A DNA stretch of 64,000 nucleotides from assembly GCA_029532415.1 (NCBI GenBank), contig JAQOTA010000016.1, positions 474,171 to 538,170 of the forward strand, written 5' to 3'. The position numbers were made by a program, and so were the translations under genes. This document shows, piece after piece, positions 1 through 10,559 of this stretch. Under the pieces are notes generated by a model, which saw nothing but the letters and a program-made list of their open reading frames with translations, did no database searches and was not told the origin of the DNA. This DNA is from Marasmius tenuissimus (Eukaryota > Basidiomycota > Agaricomycetes > Agaricales > Marasmiaceae). The number at the start of each line of letters is the position of its first letter. Within the stretch, counting starts at the first letter, position 1.

Positions 1-1412
1 ACGGTACACGCAAAGATATCCACTATCAGGGTGAGTCGCTCGCTTTTACGTCCTACACGTCGAAGTTCCAAATTCCAAGTCCTACCCCGCGGTGAAAAGG
101 CCTTATCGACATTTCACGTTTTCAGGGAAGGCTCCGAATAGCAAAATAGTACATATACCCTTCAATACTCAATACACGATGCCAAATACCAAAAGCAAAC
201 CCAAGAGATTCGTGCTTCGTCCGTCGCACCGTCGTACGCTGAAAAGAAGATCCGAAGGATACTCCTCCCCAATCATACTTCCTAGCTCATACCAAATGGA
301 TTCGAACAAAGAGGGAAGAGAGGGGAAAAAGAAAACATCCGAAGCGTTCACCGAGTTACAGCCATTGCGACAGCAACTGGCAACGCCTCGGAATTCCGCT
401 CATTTTTGAGTTCCGTCCATCTATATGGACACCTAACGCCCGGATACCAAATACCTATCATGCCACAATCAATGACCATAAACCTCCTAGCCTGGGTTTC
501 GAAGGCGACATATGGATGCTCCTTACCCATTAACCTGTCGATGTCGATGTGGTCCCTAAACCCATCAATCCCATGTTGCTCCTCGGAGGTTAAGTTCATC
601 TTACTCATGTCATGTAGTCAGCTTTCACCTGCAGGAGAACTCGGAACGTCGTAATACCACCCATCACCACCCCTTCTTTCCATCATATCGTACCAAAATG
701 GAACTTTGCCCCCTCCTCCTCTCACCCATAAGCTTCGGGTCTTCGGTCTTCGGGCGTAACGGGTCTGGAATACGGCCGCCATCTCTCCCCTCCTTCCTAT
801 CTTCTTTCCTCCATCCATCTTCGCCCCTTGCTTCCTCCCAAAATTAAACATACCGGCAGGGTGCTCCCATGTCCCCCGGCCGAGCATGAATGGTCCTTTC
901 TCCCTTCCCCACACCCGCCATCACCAAAGTTGAGGAGCGCTAAATTTACCGATCAGGGCCGTCGGTTACTAACGCCTAACGCGTACACACCCAATTCCAA
1001 ATACTGAGTATTATCATGACTCACCTCGCGTTTCTCAGCAGAACGGACAAAACCCACGACGCAAGAAAGGATGACCGCATTCCGCGTTCCGTTTGACAGG
1101 TCTAGTAAGAATTCAACACCTTTTTCTCTCATTCATCCAGTGCATTGGGATTTATTCATCCCGTTAACGACAACCACCGCCAGCTCCATTGCAATTTACG
1201 ACCTACACTGTACAGGACGGGGCGGGGCGGGCCCGACGCAACGGTCAATGGTCAGCGTTTAACATTGATCAACACTATAAGTAGGTTGTTTGAATCCTTT
1301 CTTAATCATCGTATTAATGAAACATTGATTCGGAGAACCGAAAGGATTCGCTTACATACTCAACCCAAAGCATGGATAGGGATTCGGAAGTGGCTTGGCT
1401 ACATCCCAAGTT
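1..1412. other. gene-free stretch, left edge
   Basis: No reading frame here has a recognisable domain, a coding-like composition or a splice-supported extension. The open frames present on both strands are short and overlap each other. The stretch from about 1320 carries a decayed piece of the tandem repeat that starts at 1413. I see no RNA gene. Confidence 0.6.
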
Positions 1413-1808
1413 CGAGCATGATGCATTCAATCCGGAAATCGCAAGGGTCCCAAGTTCCCACCGAACGGCGACGTGGGGGGAAAAACCAATACTCAATGAT
1501 CTGCGTAGGCGCCGAAATGGTGAATAGGTGTCCATCCTACGTTCGACTCCGAGCATGATGCATTTCAGTCGGAAAATCGAAAGGATCCCGTGCCCACCAA
1601 CCACGACGTGGGTAGGGGAGGAAAAACCAATAACTGATCTGCGTACGCGCCAATATGGTGCATAGGTACCCATCCTACATAGGCTCGAGCATGATGCATT
1701 TGTATTGGAAATCAAAAAAGGATTCCCGGCGGCGACGTCGGGAGGGGAGGAAAAACTAATGATGATGATCTACGTTTGCACTAATTTGGTGATCAGAAAT
1801 AGGTGTGT
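1413..1808. repeat. three tandem copies of a ~137-bp repeat
   Basis: The phrase CGAGCATGATGCATT recurs at 1413, 1550 and 1686, giving periods of 137 and 136 bp. Within each copy the same order of landmarks follows: a GGAAATC-like stretch, a GGCGACGT-like stretch, GGGGAGGAAAAAC, then GATCTRCGT and AATAGGTG. The copies differ by many substitutions and small indels. A further decayed remnant with the GGGACGGGAAAAACCAAA landmark lies near 1910-1940, and a partial one before 1413. Open frames that cross the array are by-products of the repeat. Function is unknown. Confidence 0.85.
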
Positions 1809-2048
1809 CACCGTAAACATTGATTTCGGTCAATCGCTTACCATAGCCAGTAGTTCGTCGTACCTCCAAAGTTGTCGTCCCCACTGGCGCAAAGGTGATC
1901 TCGGGAGAGGAGGGACGGGAAAAACCAAAGCGGCTCCGAAGATCGGGAAAACGATACACGGACAGCGGGGACCTAAGAGACAACCCCTACTATCGATATC
2001 GACAAGTGAGCTTCGAGTGTGAACCTGTAACATCCGATGCGCGTACTG

Positions 2049-2064
2049 TACAATGTACATTGTA
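2049..2064. repeat. 16-bp perfect palindrome
   Basis: TACAATGTACATTGTA reads the same on both strands. It lies just upstream of the first clear copy of the GGGTGAGT-core motif at 2076. It may be chance or a binding site; there is no gene next to it. Confidence 0.6.
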
Positions 2065-5000
2065 TCTTGTACTCTGGGTGAGTAATTCAACCTGCCTGCG
2101 CCCCAATCCGTAGCGAAACCGAGCTGTGAATTGAGGATCCGCGCTTCACCCTCATTTTCTAGGTGTATACACTGACAGGAAGAGTCCTCCGAGTACAATC
2201 GATTCACATTGTATACTTACTGGATGAGTAATTCATCCCGAGCTCTCCGTCTTTCCTTTCTAATGCTGATCACGTCTACTCCGTAACCAGAAGAACGACC
2301 GCCTTTCTTGTCCTATTCAACGTTCGACGTTTCGAAGACCGATGACAGGAACTGCCTGGGTCGACGACGGTCGTAACGGTGTCAGAAAAGAATTCAGTGT
2401 TTCAATGCCGCGGATGAGTAGTTCTTCCTGCGTCCTACGTGCGTCTGTCCTTCAATGAAAGTTCTAGAACCCTCGTTCTACCACACATTTGTATGCGCCC
2501 CCAAGACGCATAACCTTGGGCTGTCTACACGCAGTCGTAAGACGAAGTCAATTCTGCGGGGGTGAGTGGTTCATCCTTGCGTAGCGTTAACCCCTCATTC
2601 CTACTTCTATGTATTGCAGCCACTGCTGAATCAGACCTCCTCGAGGCCGCGTACCGTAGCGTGATTAAGTGATTCATCATCCTTACGAGTTCTGGGGCGA
2701 GTGGAATGTAGGGTTCGTATGTACCCAAGAATGCGTAGCACGCAGTCAATACTACGGAGTAAGTGATCAATTCTCCGTAGCGTTATGACTTCCCATGTAT
2801 TGTAGCTATGAAATGTATGGCCCCCAAGAACGCGTACTCGTACGGTTCATACGGGACGGGGAGGTTAACTGAGAGCTTTCAAACCCTCGTCCTCGTTCCA
2901 ATTATGGATAGTATGAACGCGTGCATGCGCCGTACGGTCATTCATCCTTACGAGTTCTGACAGTACGGAGGCCGTCTTTTGAATTCCTCGAGGGCCCAAG
3001 AGCCCGCCCGTCTAAAAAAAACCTGTAGGCTGTTGAACGCTGAAGGGTGAGTGATTCATTCTGCTTTGATGGTGGCTTTGCTACAACACGTTCGAAGTAT
3101 GGACTAGATTATATGTACGGTGTACGGTACCCAGGAACACCGTGTACTAGTCATACAACCTTACTCCCCTTGACCCCAAGAACGCTTGCAAGGTCATTCA
3201 TCCTTACGAATCCTAGCTCTAACTTTGACCTGATCGGGACTGTGGGGACCCAATAGCCACCCGCCCATCTCATCTCGAATCGAGTACTTCATCCCGCGTT
3301 TCGTTTTGAGGGTTCTAAGGATGGATTTATACATGTACGTACTGTCCAAGAGTCCCCCGCCCACCTCATTTCGAGAGCGGCGCGTCCAACTTCCAAGAGA
3401 CCTGTCTCCTGTCGCGGAAGAGTGAGTGGGTTCTTCGATGGCGACTGTACTGGGCACTCGATCTCTCATTGGGGCCTGACAGCGCTGCGAAAGGCTTGGG
3501 ACACTCTCTCCCCAAGGGTCAATACAACAGCATCAGGTCCGACTCAAGTCGCCGTCCTCTTCTTCTTTCCTTTTTCTCTCTCTCCAAGTGTCGCGGGTGA
3601 GTAGTTCAACCACACATCTTGAACAATTCCATTCGCTTTCGTTTTTTCCCTTGCAAACGAAAAGTCCACCCCAATTACACAGCATCTGACACGATCAGGG
3701 ACCGACTTTGAATTCCTTTCATTGAAGTCGCCGCCTTCTTTTCTTTCCTTTTTCTTCGAGGACCGTAAACCTCGCGGGTGAGTGGTTCAACCTCCCCCCA
3801 GCTCGTGCCCGTACGTCGTGTTACTAAAAAAAAAACATAATCCCTCATATCTATTGTAGCTATGAAGTAGTGCATGAGCTCACGCAGATCCGAAATAAAA
3901 AAAAAAAGTTTATTAAAATTAATTCACTGCCGCGGGTGAGAGTTGGCATCGCATTGCCATATGCATCACCCATCACGAAGGGCTTAGGCAATCGCCCCCT
4001 ATAGCTAGCAAACGTTGCATCGGGACCGACTTTGAATTCCTTTCGAAGTCGCCGCCTCGCCGCCTTGGTTTCATTTCTTTCCGAGCGTCGCAACACCTCG
4101 CGGGTGAGTAGTTCAACCCCCTCCCCCCAACTCGTACTTAGCACTGTGCAGCGTGTGTTTCAATTCGTATTCGTATTCGTCCGAGTCGAAGAAACGCCTC
4201 GTTGTATTGTAGCTATGAAAGAAGTGGTAGCAAGAGCGAACACGAAGAGTCTTTTTTTTTTAATCTTACAAGTTCAATGCGGGGGTGAGTTGTTTATCCA
4301 GTTCCCGTAGTATCGTTAACAACCCTTCGTTCTATGAGTTTTTTGTACGTGTTCCCCTCCAAAACGTGCGTTAACGCCACACGAGGGGGTACTCACAACA
4401 AAGGACTCCAACTTGTCCACACACCACTCTTTTTGATTTTTGATTTTGGAAGTCCTTGAGGGAGGGGGGTGAGTAGTTCATCCTCTTGCTTCGATGGGCG
4501 ATGGGCGACTATAATATGTAAAAGTTGGCAGTTGGCCCCACTACAATCCAACTTCTAGTAAGTATGATTCAGGTGTATGTACGCCGTACAGGTCACCGTT
4601 CATCAGTGATTTTTACTATACGAGTCTTCTGACTGTATCAGGACTTTGGTCCGAATTTCTCGAGCCAGCGGCGATCTCGTTTTCTTCGACTTCCCCCTAT
4701 GTGTTCGGATGTTGCGGGTGAGCTGTCAGTTGTCCCCATCCTTTTATTGGTGCTGTGTGGCTTCGATGGTGACCGTACGAACCCTCGTACCTTGTAGCTA
4801 CTCAGGCTGGCTGATATGAATTTGTGGGTGAGTAGTTGATCCCGGGCTCCTTCAATCAATACTGCGGGATGGGTGTCCGTGTGAGGCTGAGCAGTGGTTG
4901 CAGAGTCTTCCATTCCGTATTGTATTGTACCGTCGTTCTCCCAAGAACACGTATCATAGGGAACCGGGCGATACATGATTTGTTCTCTTTGATCTTTCAA

Positions 5001-5069
5001 TTCGATGACCTTCGTTCCACCAAGTACGGCGTGTGTACGCCGGACGAGTCATCCATCCTGACTTGATGG

Positions 5070-6180
5070 TTCGGCGTCGGATAACTGTATCGAGAAAAAC
5101 CGTTCTTCGTAGTAGTACTCAATCAAGGGGTGTGCCACAGCAGCGTCTTGCGGGTGAGTGGTTCATCCTTCGAGACCCTGTCGTCGAAAATCCCCCCAGA
5201 ATCTAGCTGTGAACTACGTACCTCCCCAAGCCCTCAAGAAAACGATATCGATAGGATAAGTGGTTGTTCCTCCTGTGCAACTTGACACTGACAAGCCCCA
5301 TCCATGTTCTTTGTTTCGATGGTATTGCCCCAAGGCCTTTCACAGGTAGTCGTGATACCGACTCTATTGAATTGAATGAGCAGAGCCCTTTCGAGTCCCA
5401 ATTTGAACGGCGTCAAAAAAGTTTCCCGTACCCTCTCAGCCCGGTCATTCATAGTTCGGCGTCGGATAACTGTATCAAGAAAACCAAAAAACCGTTTCCT
5501 CAAAGTTACAGTTACAGTACTCGATCAGAGAGTTTGCGCCACAGCAGCCTGTCAGGGTGAGTAGTTCATCCTTCGAGACCCTGTCGTCGAAAATCCCCCG
5601 AATATCTGTCCTGTCTATCAGTTCACTGCGTACCTTCCCCCGGCCCAAGCCCTCGCGATAGGATGAGCGGTTCTTCCCCCCTCCCCGGTATTCAAGTTGA
5701 CACTACTACTTTACGCTGTGAGCTCAGTTTTCACTCCTGGGTTTGATTGATCTCTCGAGTTCTCAATCCGACTTTTGTTCCGAGTCTGAGTATGGTTTCA
5801 ACTTGAAGAACGCGTACCCCCCGGACGGACGGTCATCCATCCAAGTTACGAGAGTATATATCTGACTGCATCGAGACCGCTAACGTTCCTCGAAGCACCC
5901 ATGGCCAAGAGTCGCGCCACCTGCCTGAGCGTCCAAGAGACCTGTCAGACGTCTGCGGATGAGTGGTTCATCCTAGGGCCTTCGAGAGTCGAGAACCCCT
6001 CTCTCTTGTTCGAAAAACATCCCGAATACGCCTAACGTTAAACGCTGCGAGAGCTCAGTTCACTCCGTCCTGTCGTTCGTACGGTGCGTACCCTCCCAAG
6101 CCCGCCACAAGAAAAAAACGGTACCGTCGATAGGATAAGTAATTCTTCCTCCCGTACAGAGTCTGACACTGACATTGCCA
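5070..6180. repeat. three ~400-bp higher-order units of the array
   Basis: Here the array has long-range register. Core motifs lie at 5152, 5555 and 5955, spaced 403 and 400 bp. Each is followed by a CTTCGAGACCC-like stretch, then a CCCAAGCCC block, then a second variant motif of the form AGGATrAGTrrTTCTTCC (5254, 5659, 6131), and in units 1 and 3 a TGACACTGACA block. Units 1 and 2 also share GGCGTCGGATAACTGTATC (5074 and 5459). Units 1 and 3 share ACAGGTAGTCGTGATA (near 5341 and 6219). The conservation of order shows a recent enough duplication to be aligned by eye. Confidence 0.8.
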
Positions 6181-6560
6181 CTGTCTTCAATCCAAAAACT
6201 CCATTGCCCAAGGCGTTCACAGGTAGTCGTGATAGCGACTTTAAATTGGAGAAACACAGAGCCCGCCACCCTCGGAGTCGTTTTGCGTCCAAGCAAAAAA
6301 AAAAAAATTCAAGTTCTCAACAGCCACGATCGCACTGCGCGATTCCTTGGTACGCATCAATTGCAAAAGTCTCGACCCCCCTCTATGCTCCCACATTTCA
6401 ATGAAAAAAAGAAAGTTTGTACTCTGCGTGTTGTCACGGTGTGCGATATGCAGCTTTGACTCGTGCGCGTGATGGGTGGTAATTCGTACTACTACTCTAC
6501 CCTCCTCCAACACGATAGGATAAGCGATTCTTCCTCCCGTAGTCGTACGGTCAAAGCTAA

Positions 6561-7731
6561 AGTTTGACATTTTTTTGACAGACCCATGTTTCCTTCAAGG
6601 AACCCGCTTAGCTTTCAACGAGTCCGAGAAACCAAGTGGAGTTTTCCCCACGATTTTTTTTTTGAATGTACGCACTTGTCCGAGCTCTTGGTACGAGTCT
6701 CGACCGATGTCTCTAGACTCTTGAGCTTGATGATTGAGCCCCTCTGCTCTCACATCATTCAATAATAAAAGAAAGTTCGCACTCGACGTCGCGTTGATGG
6801 TGATGACGACGAACGAACGAACGAGGGCCCATGACTCTGGGTAACGATCAGATTTTCCCATACTACTCATCGTTCAGGTCCCCGGCTGGGAATAAGTAAC
6901 TCAGTCTTCTCCATGTCCCGGGTGAGGACCAGCCCTTGGGGCCCGACGCACGCTCCCTTTTTTTTTCCACCGCCCTCCCGAGGTCATCACGGAACTCGTC
7001 GAACAGAAAAAATTTTCGATCAATTCAGTGTCCTATTCCTATTCATGACCAGCACTGATTGTTGTCTTCGGAACAACAACAGCAACAGCAACATCGATAA
7101 AGTAACTGCTTTTTTGTTTTGAGGGTGCTCCCCCGTACTGTAATTCAATAGCAATCAGCAATGTTGTTCTTTTTTGACGACCGACCGACCGCCCCCTCTA
7201 CGAGCGATAGCCTCCGAACGAACAAAATTTGTTGTATGGCTCTCACACTCGAGAATAGAATAAGAGAACGAAAGAGAACAACGTAGAAAGGGCACCGCCC
7301 ACGAAGGAACGTGTTATCAGCACGCCCCAACACTCCAACAGCCCCGCCCCGTCTGAAAAGAAAAAACGTGTTGCGTGCTTCTCCCTCGAATGGAACTTGG
7401 CCGGGGACTCGTGTGACTCGTGAGGAAATCCCAAAAATAATTTTCTGTTCTGATTTTCTGATTGATGGGTCCTCGGACTTTGCACTTTGCATTTCTCACA
7501 GTGACTGACGAAGGATCGGCGGAATTGTGTTCAAGTGGTGTGTGCGTTGTATTGTGCAATGACTATGTATGCATGGATATGACAAGAAAAAAAAGAAGAC
7601 CGATGGTAATGAGTAGTGGGACTGGTTGGGCAGTCGGGTACGAGCGATAATATACAAATGGCTATGCATCTATGTGAAAGCAGAACGAAGAAAGCAAGGT
7701 GAAGGAGCGTCTAAAGAGAATTTTGAGTTTT
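6561..7731. other. gene-free stretch between repeat array and ECL1-like gene
   Basis: No supported gene. It contains homopolymer runs and a short AACAACAGC-type microsatellite near 7073-7096. The last few hundred bases should carry the 3' untranslated region of the minus-strand gene that ends at 7732. Confidence 0.5.
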
Positions 7732-8472
7732 CTAGTGCCTCATCCGCCTAGGCTGAACGTGGTACCCGGTGTTGTCGTATGCGTGGGGTGACTTTTTGTT
7801 GGAGATGGAGATGGGAGTGGCAGAGTAGGATGAGCGGGATGGTTGGGATGTAGACTGGGGGATCCACCAGACGTTGTGCGGGGCGTCGTCCGTGGGGTCG
7901 ACGTCGGAGGGAGGCGAGGAAGGATGCGATGACTTGTGGTGGTGGGAGTGGTGGTGGTAGGATTTCATGAGGGAGTGTGGAGGAGGAGGGGTTGCGATGG
8001 AGGAATAGTCTGTGGAGGATGTTTCTGTGGACGGCGACTTTGCGGGGTTGGCATGGTGATAGGAGGAGGAGGTAGTGGAGGTGGGACGTCGGCTGATGGA
8101 GGTCAGGAGTTTTGGACGCGAGTGGTGGTGGAACTCTGGAGATTTGTCGCGTCTGAGATGGGTGGAAGCGGGCTTGGGCGCTCTGCCGTAAGGGATATTG
8201 GCTGCCCATTGGCGGATGTACGACGACGACGACTCGCAGGACGTGTCCTGGACATAGTGGTAGATTGGCTCATCATCATCTTCCGATTCAGAGTATTGAT
8301 CGTAGAACTGTTGGTGCTGGAGAGATGATGCTGGCCGACACTCCATCGAGCAGTATGGGTTGAATGGGCCAGACTCCTGTAACAGAGGGAATAAGCACAA
8401 TGCAGGCAACAACAAAGGGCAATGGAGACTCACGAAATGGCATTGGCAAGTGAGGCAGTAGTCGACGTCCAT
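7732..8472 (-). CDS. Ecl1-type zinc-binding life-span regulator
   Basis: Two exons joined over a 57-nt intron (8377-8433; GTGAGT donor, TTACAG acceptor) give a 227-aa protein. The N-terminus starts MDVDYCLTCQCHF and continues after the splice with NPYCSMECR. Together they make the CxxC...C-S-x-x-C cysteine pattern of the fungal ECL1/2/3 family, small proteins known to extend chronological life span and to respond to nutrient or zinc limitation. The rest is low complexity: an acidic patch, Ser/Pro/Thr-rich stretches and a His-rich run (about residues 160-175), with no further domain. The intron has no stop and is a multiple of three, so an unspliced frame also stays open. I prefer the start at 8472 because the cysteine motif begins there; an upstream in-frame ATG exists at 8565. 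It is the only gene I can support in the left 26 kb. Family assignment is by motif only. Confidence 0.7.
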   Translation of the reverse strand: MDVDYCLTCQCHFVSLHCPLLLPALCLFPLLQESGPFNPYCSMECRPASSLQHQQFYDQYSESEDDDEPIYHYVQDTSCESSSSYIRQWAANIPYGRAPKPASTHLRRDKSPEFHHHSRPKLLTSISRRPTSTTSSSYHHANPAKSPSTETSSTDYSSIATPPPPHSLMKSYHHHSHHHKSSHPSSPPSDVDPTDDAPHNVWWIPQSTSQPSRSSYSATPISISNKKSPHAYDNTGYHVQPRRMRH

Positions 8473-8527
8473 GGCTAGTTGGTTTGGCTGGCTGGTGAGG
8501 ATGAGCAACGCAGTCCAGCCCGACCTT

Positions 8528-8534
8528 CTTATAA
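8528..8534 (-). promoter_or_regulatory. possible TATA-like box of the Ecl1-type gene
   Basis: TTATAAG on the minus strand lies about 55-62 bp upstream of the chosen start codon. The position is plausible for a fungal TATA element, but no transcript start is known. Confidence 0.25.
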
Positions 8535-9984
8535 CACCTTGAGTAAAATAATTAATTTCTTCCATCTAGATCTACCAGACGCGATCGAGATCTAGCCCCA
8601 GCAGTCTGGCTCCAGGGTCATTCCAAATCCAGTCATCTGCCAAACGGGGAAAAGTCTGCGTTGACGTTACCTGTGAAATCACCAAATCTATAGATCCCTC
8701 ACTTTACCTCTGTTTGGCCGGAGAACAAGTCCCCCAAACTCCGTAACGGCACCGACCATTCGCCATCTCTCCCTCACCGTCCACTGACCCTTACTCTTTC
8801 TACTTTGACTTGCTTCACCTCGACATCCTCCTCGCCTTACCATCAAACCCCCTTTCATTGAGCCAACTTCTCCCTTCCTTCTCTGACATTGTTTCCATTT
8901 TTCCCACCACATACCATACATCCCACTCTCTCTCTGGTGCGGGAGACGTCGCCCTATGTTCTTCGACCAAAAGCCAAATTAGCCTGCTTCCTGTATTTCG
9001 TTACCTACTCCAATCAACATCTCGTGTTCAAAACTACGGTACGAATACCGAAAGAGTCTTTGCGCATACGGGGGCGGCCAAAGCGCACAATCGTGTTGCG
9101 AGGGAGACTCGACCTCACTTTCCACCCTCTTCTGAAACGAGGGGGCCTTCGACGGTCAAAGCAAGGTGGGGTGTCCTGATCGGCATACTCGGATGTCCAT
9201 CGGGCTTCGAGAGAGAGAAATAAACAAACAAAGCAAGGGAGTGGCAACCACCACAGGAACGAACGAAAGCACACGACTTTTGGATCTCCCTTCTCCCTTT
9301 GCCTTCTCCAACGTTAAGCCCTGCCTGCCTGCCTGCCTTCCCTTTCTGATGGTAGTAACCCTAATAGTACCGCCAACGAACAACGGGATCTACCTAACAG
9401 AACAACCTTTCATAACCATCACCCTCCCACTAGACATAAGCCACTCTACTCCGCTCCGTTCCCCTGAGACAAACGCCCGTCTCAAAGTACGTACAAAGAC
9501 GCGAACATCCAGAACCCAGCTCTCGACCACCTGGCAAAATGAAAAATAGACCCTAGCTTTCCCCTCTCGTAGGTGAAGAACCCGACCTCGACCTCTTTAC
9601 TATCAAAGCGGTAGTAGCTTTCCCCCCCATCTCGTAACGGTGATCGTTCGTGCAAACAAAATCCGTTCACAGTGGATATTCCGTCTCGGGCTTGTGTTTT
9701 TGTTTCTCCACGTAGACGCTGGAAACTTTGACAACGCGATTCGGAATCGAGAGGAAACCCAGGGCCAAAGTTGTATACCGGTCACTCACGCGAGGGATCG
9801 ATCGAGGAACATACGACCGTAGCCCCGAGATAAAATAATTTAGGCTTTCCCAAGGACCGACTCGAAAGTCTTGGCTTTGTGAACACCCCGTCAAACCTGT
9901 TTTTCTTTCCTGCACACGCGGAGATTTGAGAAGTATTGTCTGCTGAGCTATGACAAAAGCTTGTTTGTAGCATCTCCGATGCGG
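8535..9984. other. gene-free stretch with pyrimidine-rich tract
   Basis: The + strand is pyrimidine-rich at about 8755-8960, as seen in 5' leaders of this genome (compare the tract before the start at 58469). No coding gene follows it on the + strand, however. On the minus strand it lies upstream of the Ecl1-type gene and may be part of its promoter. A CCTG microsatellite sits at 9319-9338. Nothing else is recognised. Confidence 0.5.
9319..9338. repeat. CCTG microsatellite
   Basis: About four to five tandem CCTG units, seen directly. Confidence 0.85.
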
Positions 9985-10320
9985 GAAATTTTATCGAACA
10001 ATCGAGAGTTGATCTGGAATTTCCGAGCGGTGACCCATCGCTATCGTCTGTACCCCCAGTCAACCTAGTTATTTTCCTCAGCCTCTCGGGTGCTTTGTTT
10101 CTTCGTCAAAGCTGCATGTAGTAATTGATAAGTATGTACCCCGTTTGTGAATATACGGGAAATCGAGAGTAGACCTCGAACTTGCGAGCGCGCGGTGAAC
10201 CACCACACGACCTCGCCCATTCAAACAACTTGGGCTTTTTCTTTTCCTCTCGGGTGTTTTGATTCAGCTGTTTCCCCGTCAAAGCTGGCGTGTAGGTACC
10301 CCGTTTGTACATGCTACACA
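9985..10320. repeat. two diverged copies of a ~170-bp direct repeat
   Basis: Copy one (about 9985-10155) and copy two (about 10158-10320) share, in the same order, a GGGAAATyGAGAGT-like start, a CTyGAAyTT...CGAGCG...GGTGAmC block, a TTTTCCTC...CTCTCGGGTG block, CGTCAAAGCTG, and TACCCCGTTTGT near the end. Divergence is high. No coding content is seen. Confidence 0.7.
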
Positions 10321-10559
10321 CGCAGTAGAACTTGGTCTCGAGACCTCCACGGACACGGAAACAATCAAGGGCTAAAATCCCTCACACTCACCATCGGGAT
10401 TTTCGATTCTGAACTTGGTCGATGAGGAGCTGGAGACGGAGATTGGAGTCGATGGAAGATGGAATGATTAACTTTTTTTTTGTCTCGTCTCGCGCTTTTC
10501 GACATTCAAAAAGGCAACATCAAACACGGAGAACGAGAAAGGTGTGTGGGCATCTCACC

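Larger units (their letters stand above)
2041..6560. repeat. degenerate repeat array with GGGTGAGT-core motif
   Basis: A core of the form GGGTGAGTrGTTCaTCC recurs on the + strand at about 2076, 2222, 2412, 2560, 3045, 3595, 3776, 4102, 4283, 4467, 4826, 5152, 5555 and 5955, with weaker versions at 2663, 3421, 4716, 5254, 5659, 6131 and 6515. Other landmarks keep a fixed order around it: CCAAGAGACCTGTC upstream (near 3393 and 5932), TTGTAGCTATGAA (near 2803, 3854 and 4205), and a CATTCATCC...ACGAG...CTGTATC block. Spacing varies from about 150 to 400 bp. No coding frame persists through the units. This looks like a decayed tandem duplication; what the unit was is not visible. Confidence 0.8.

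Noticed and set aside
1145..1558. 137-codon + strand open frame
   Set aside because: It runs into the 137-bp tandem repeat and has no recognisable protein feature; a by-product of the repeat.
8810..9223. 137-codon + strand open frame behind a pyrimidine-rich tract
   Set aside because: The tract looks like a fungal leader, but the frame has no domain and no splice continuation.
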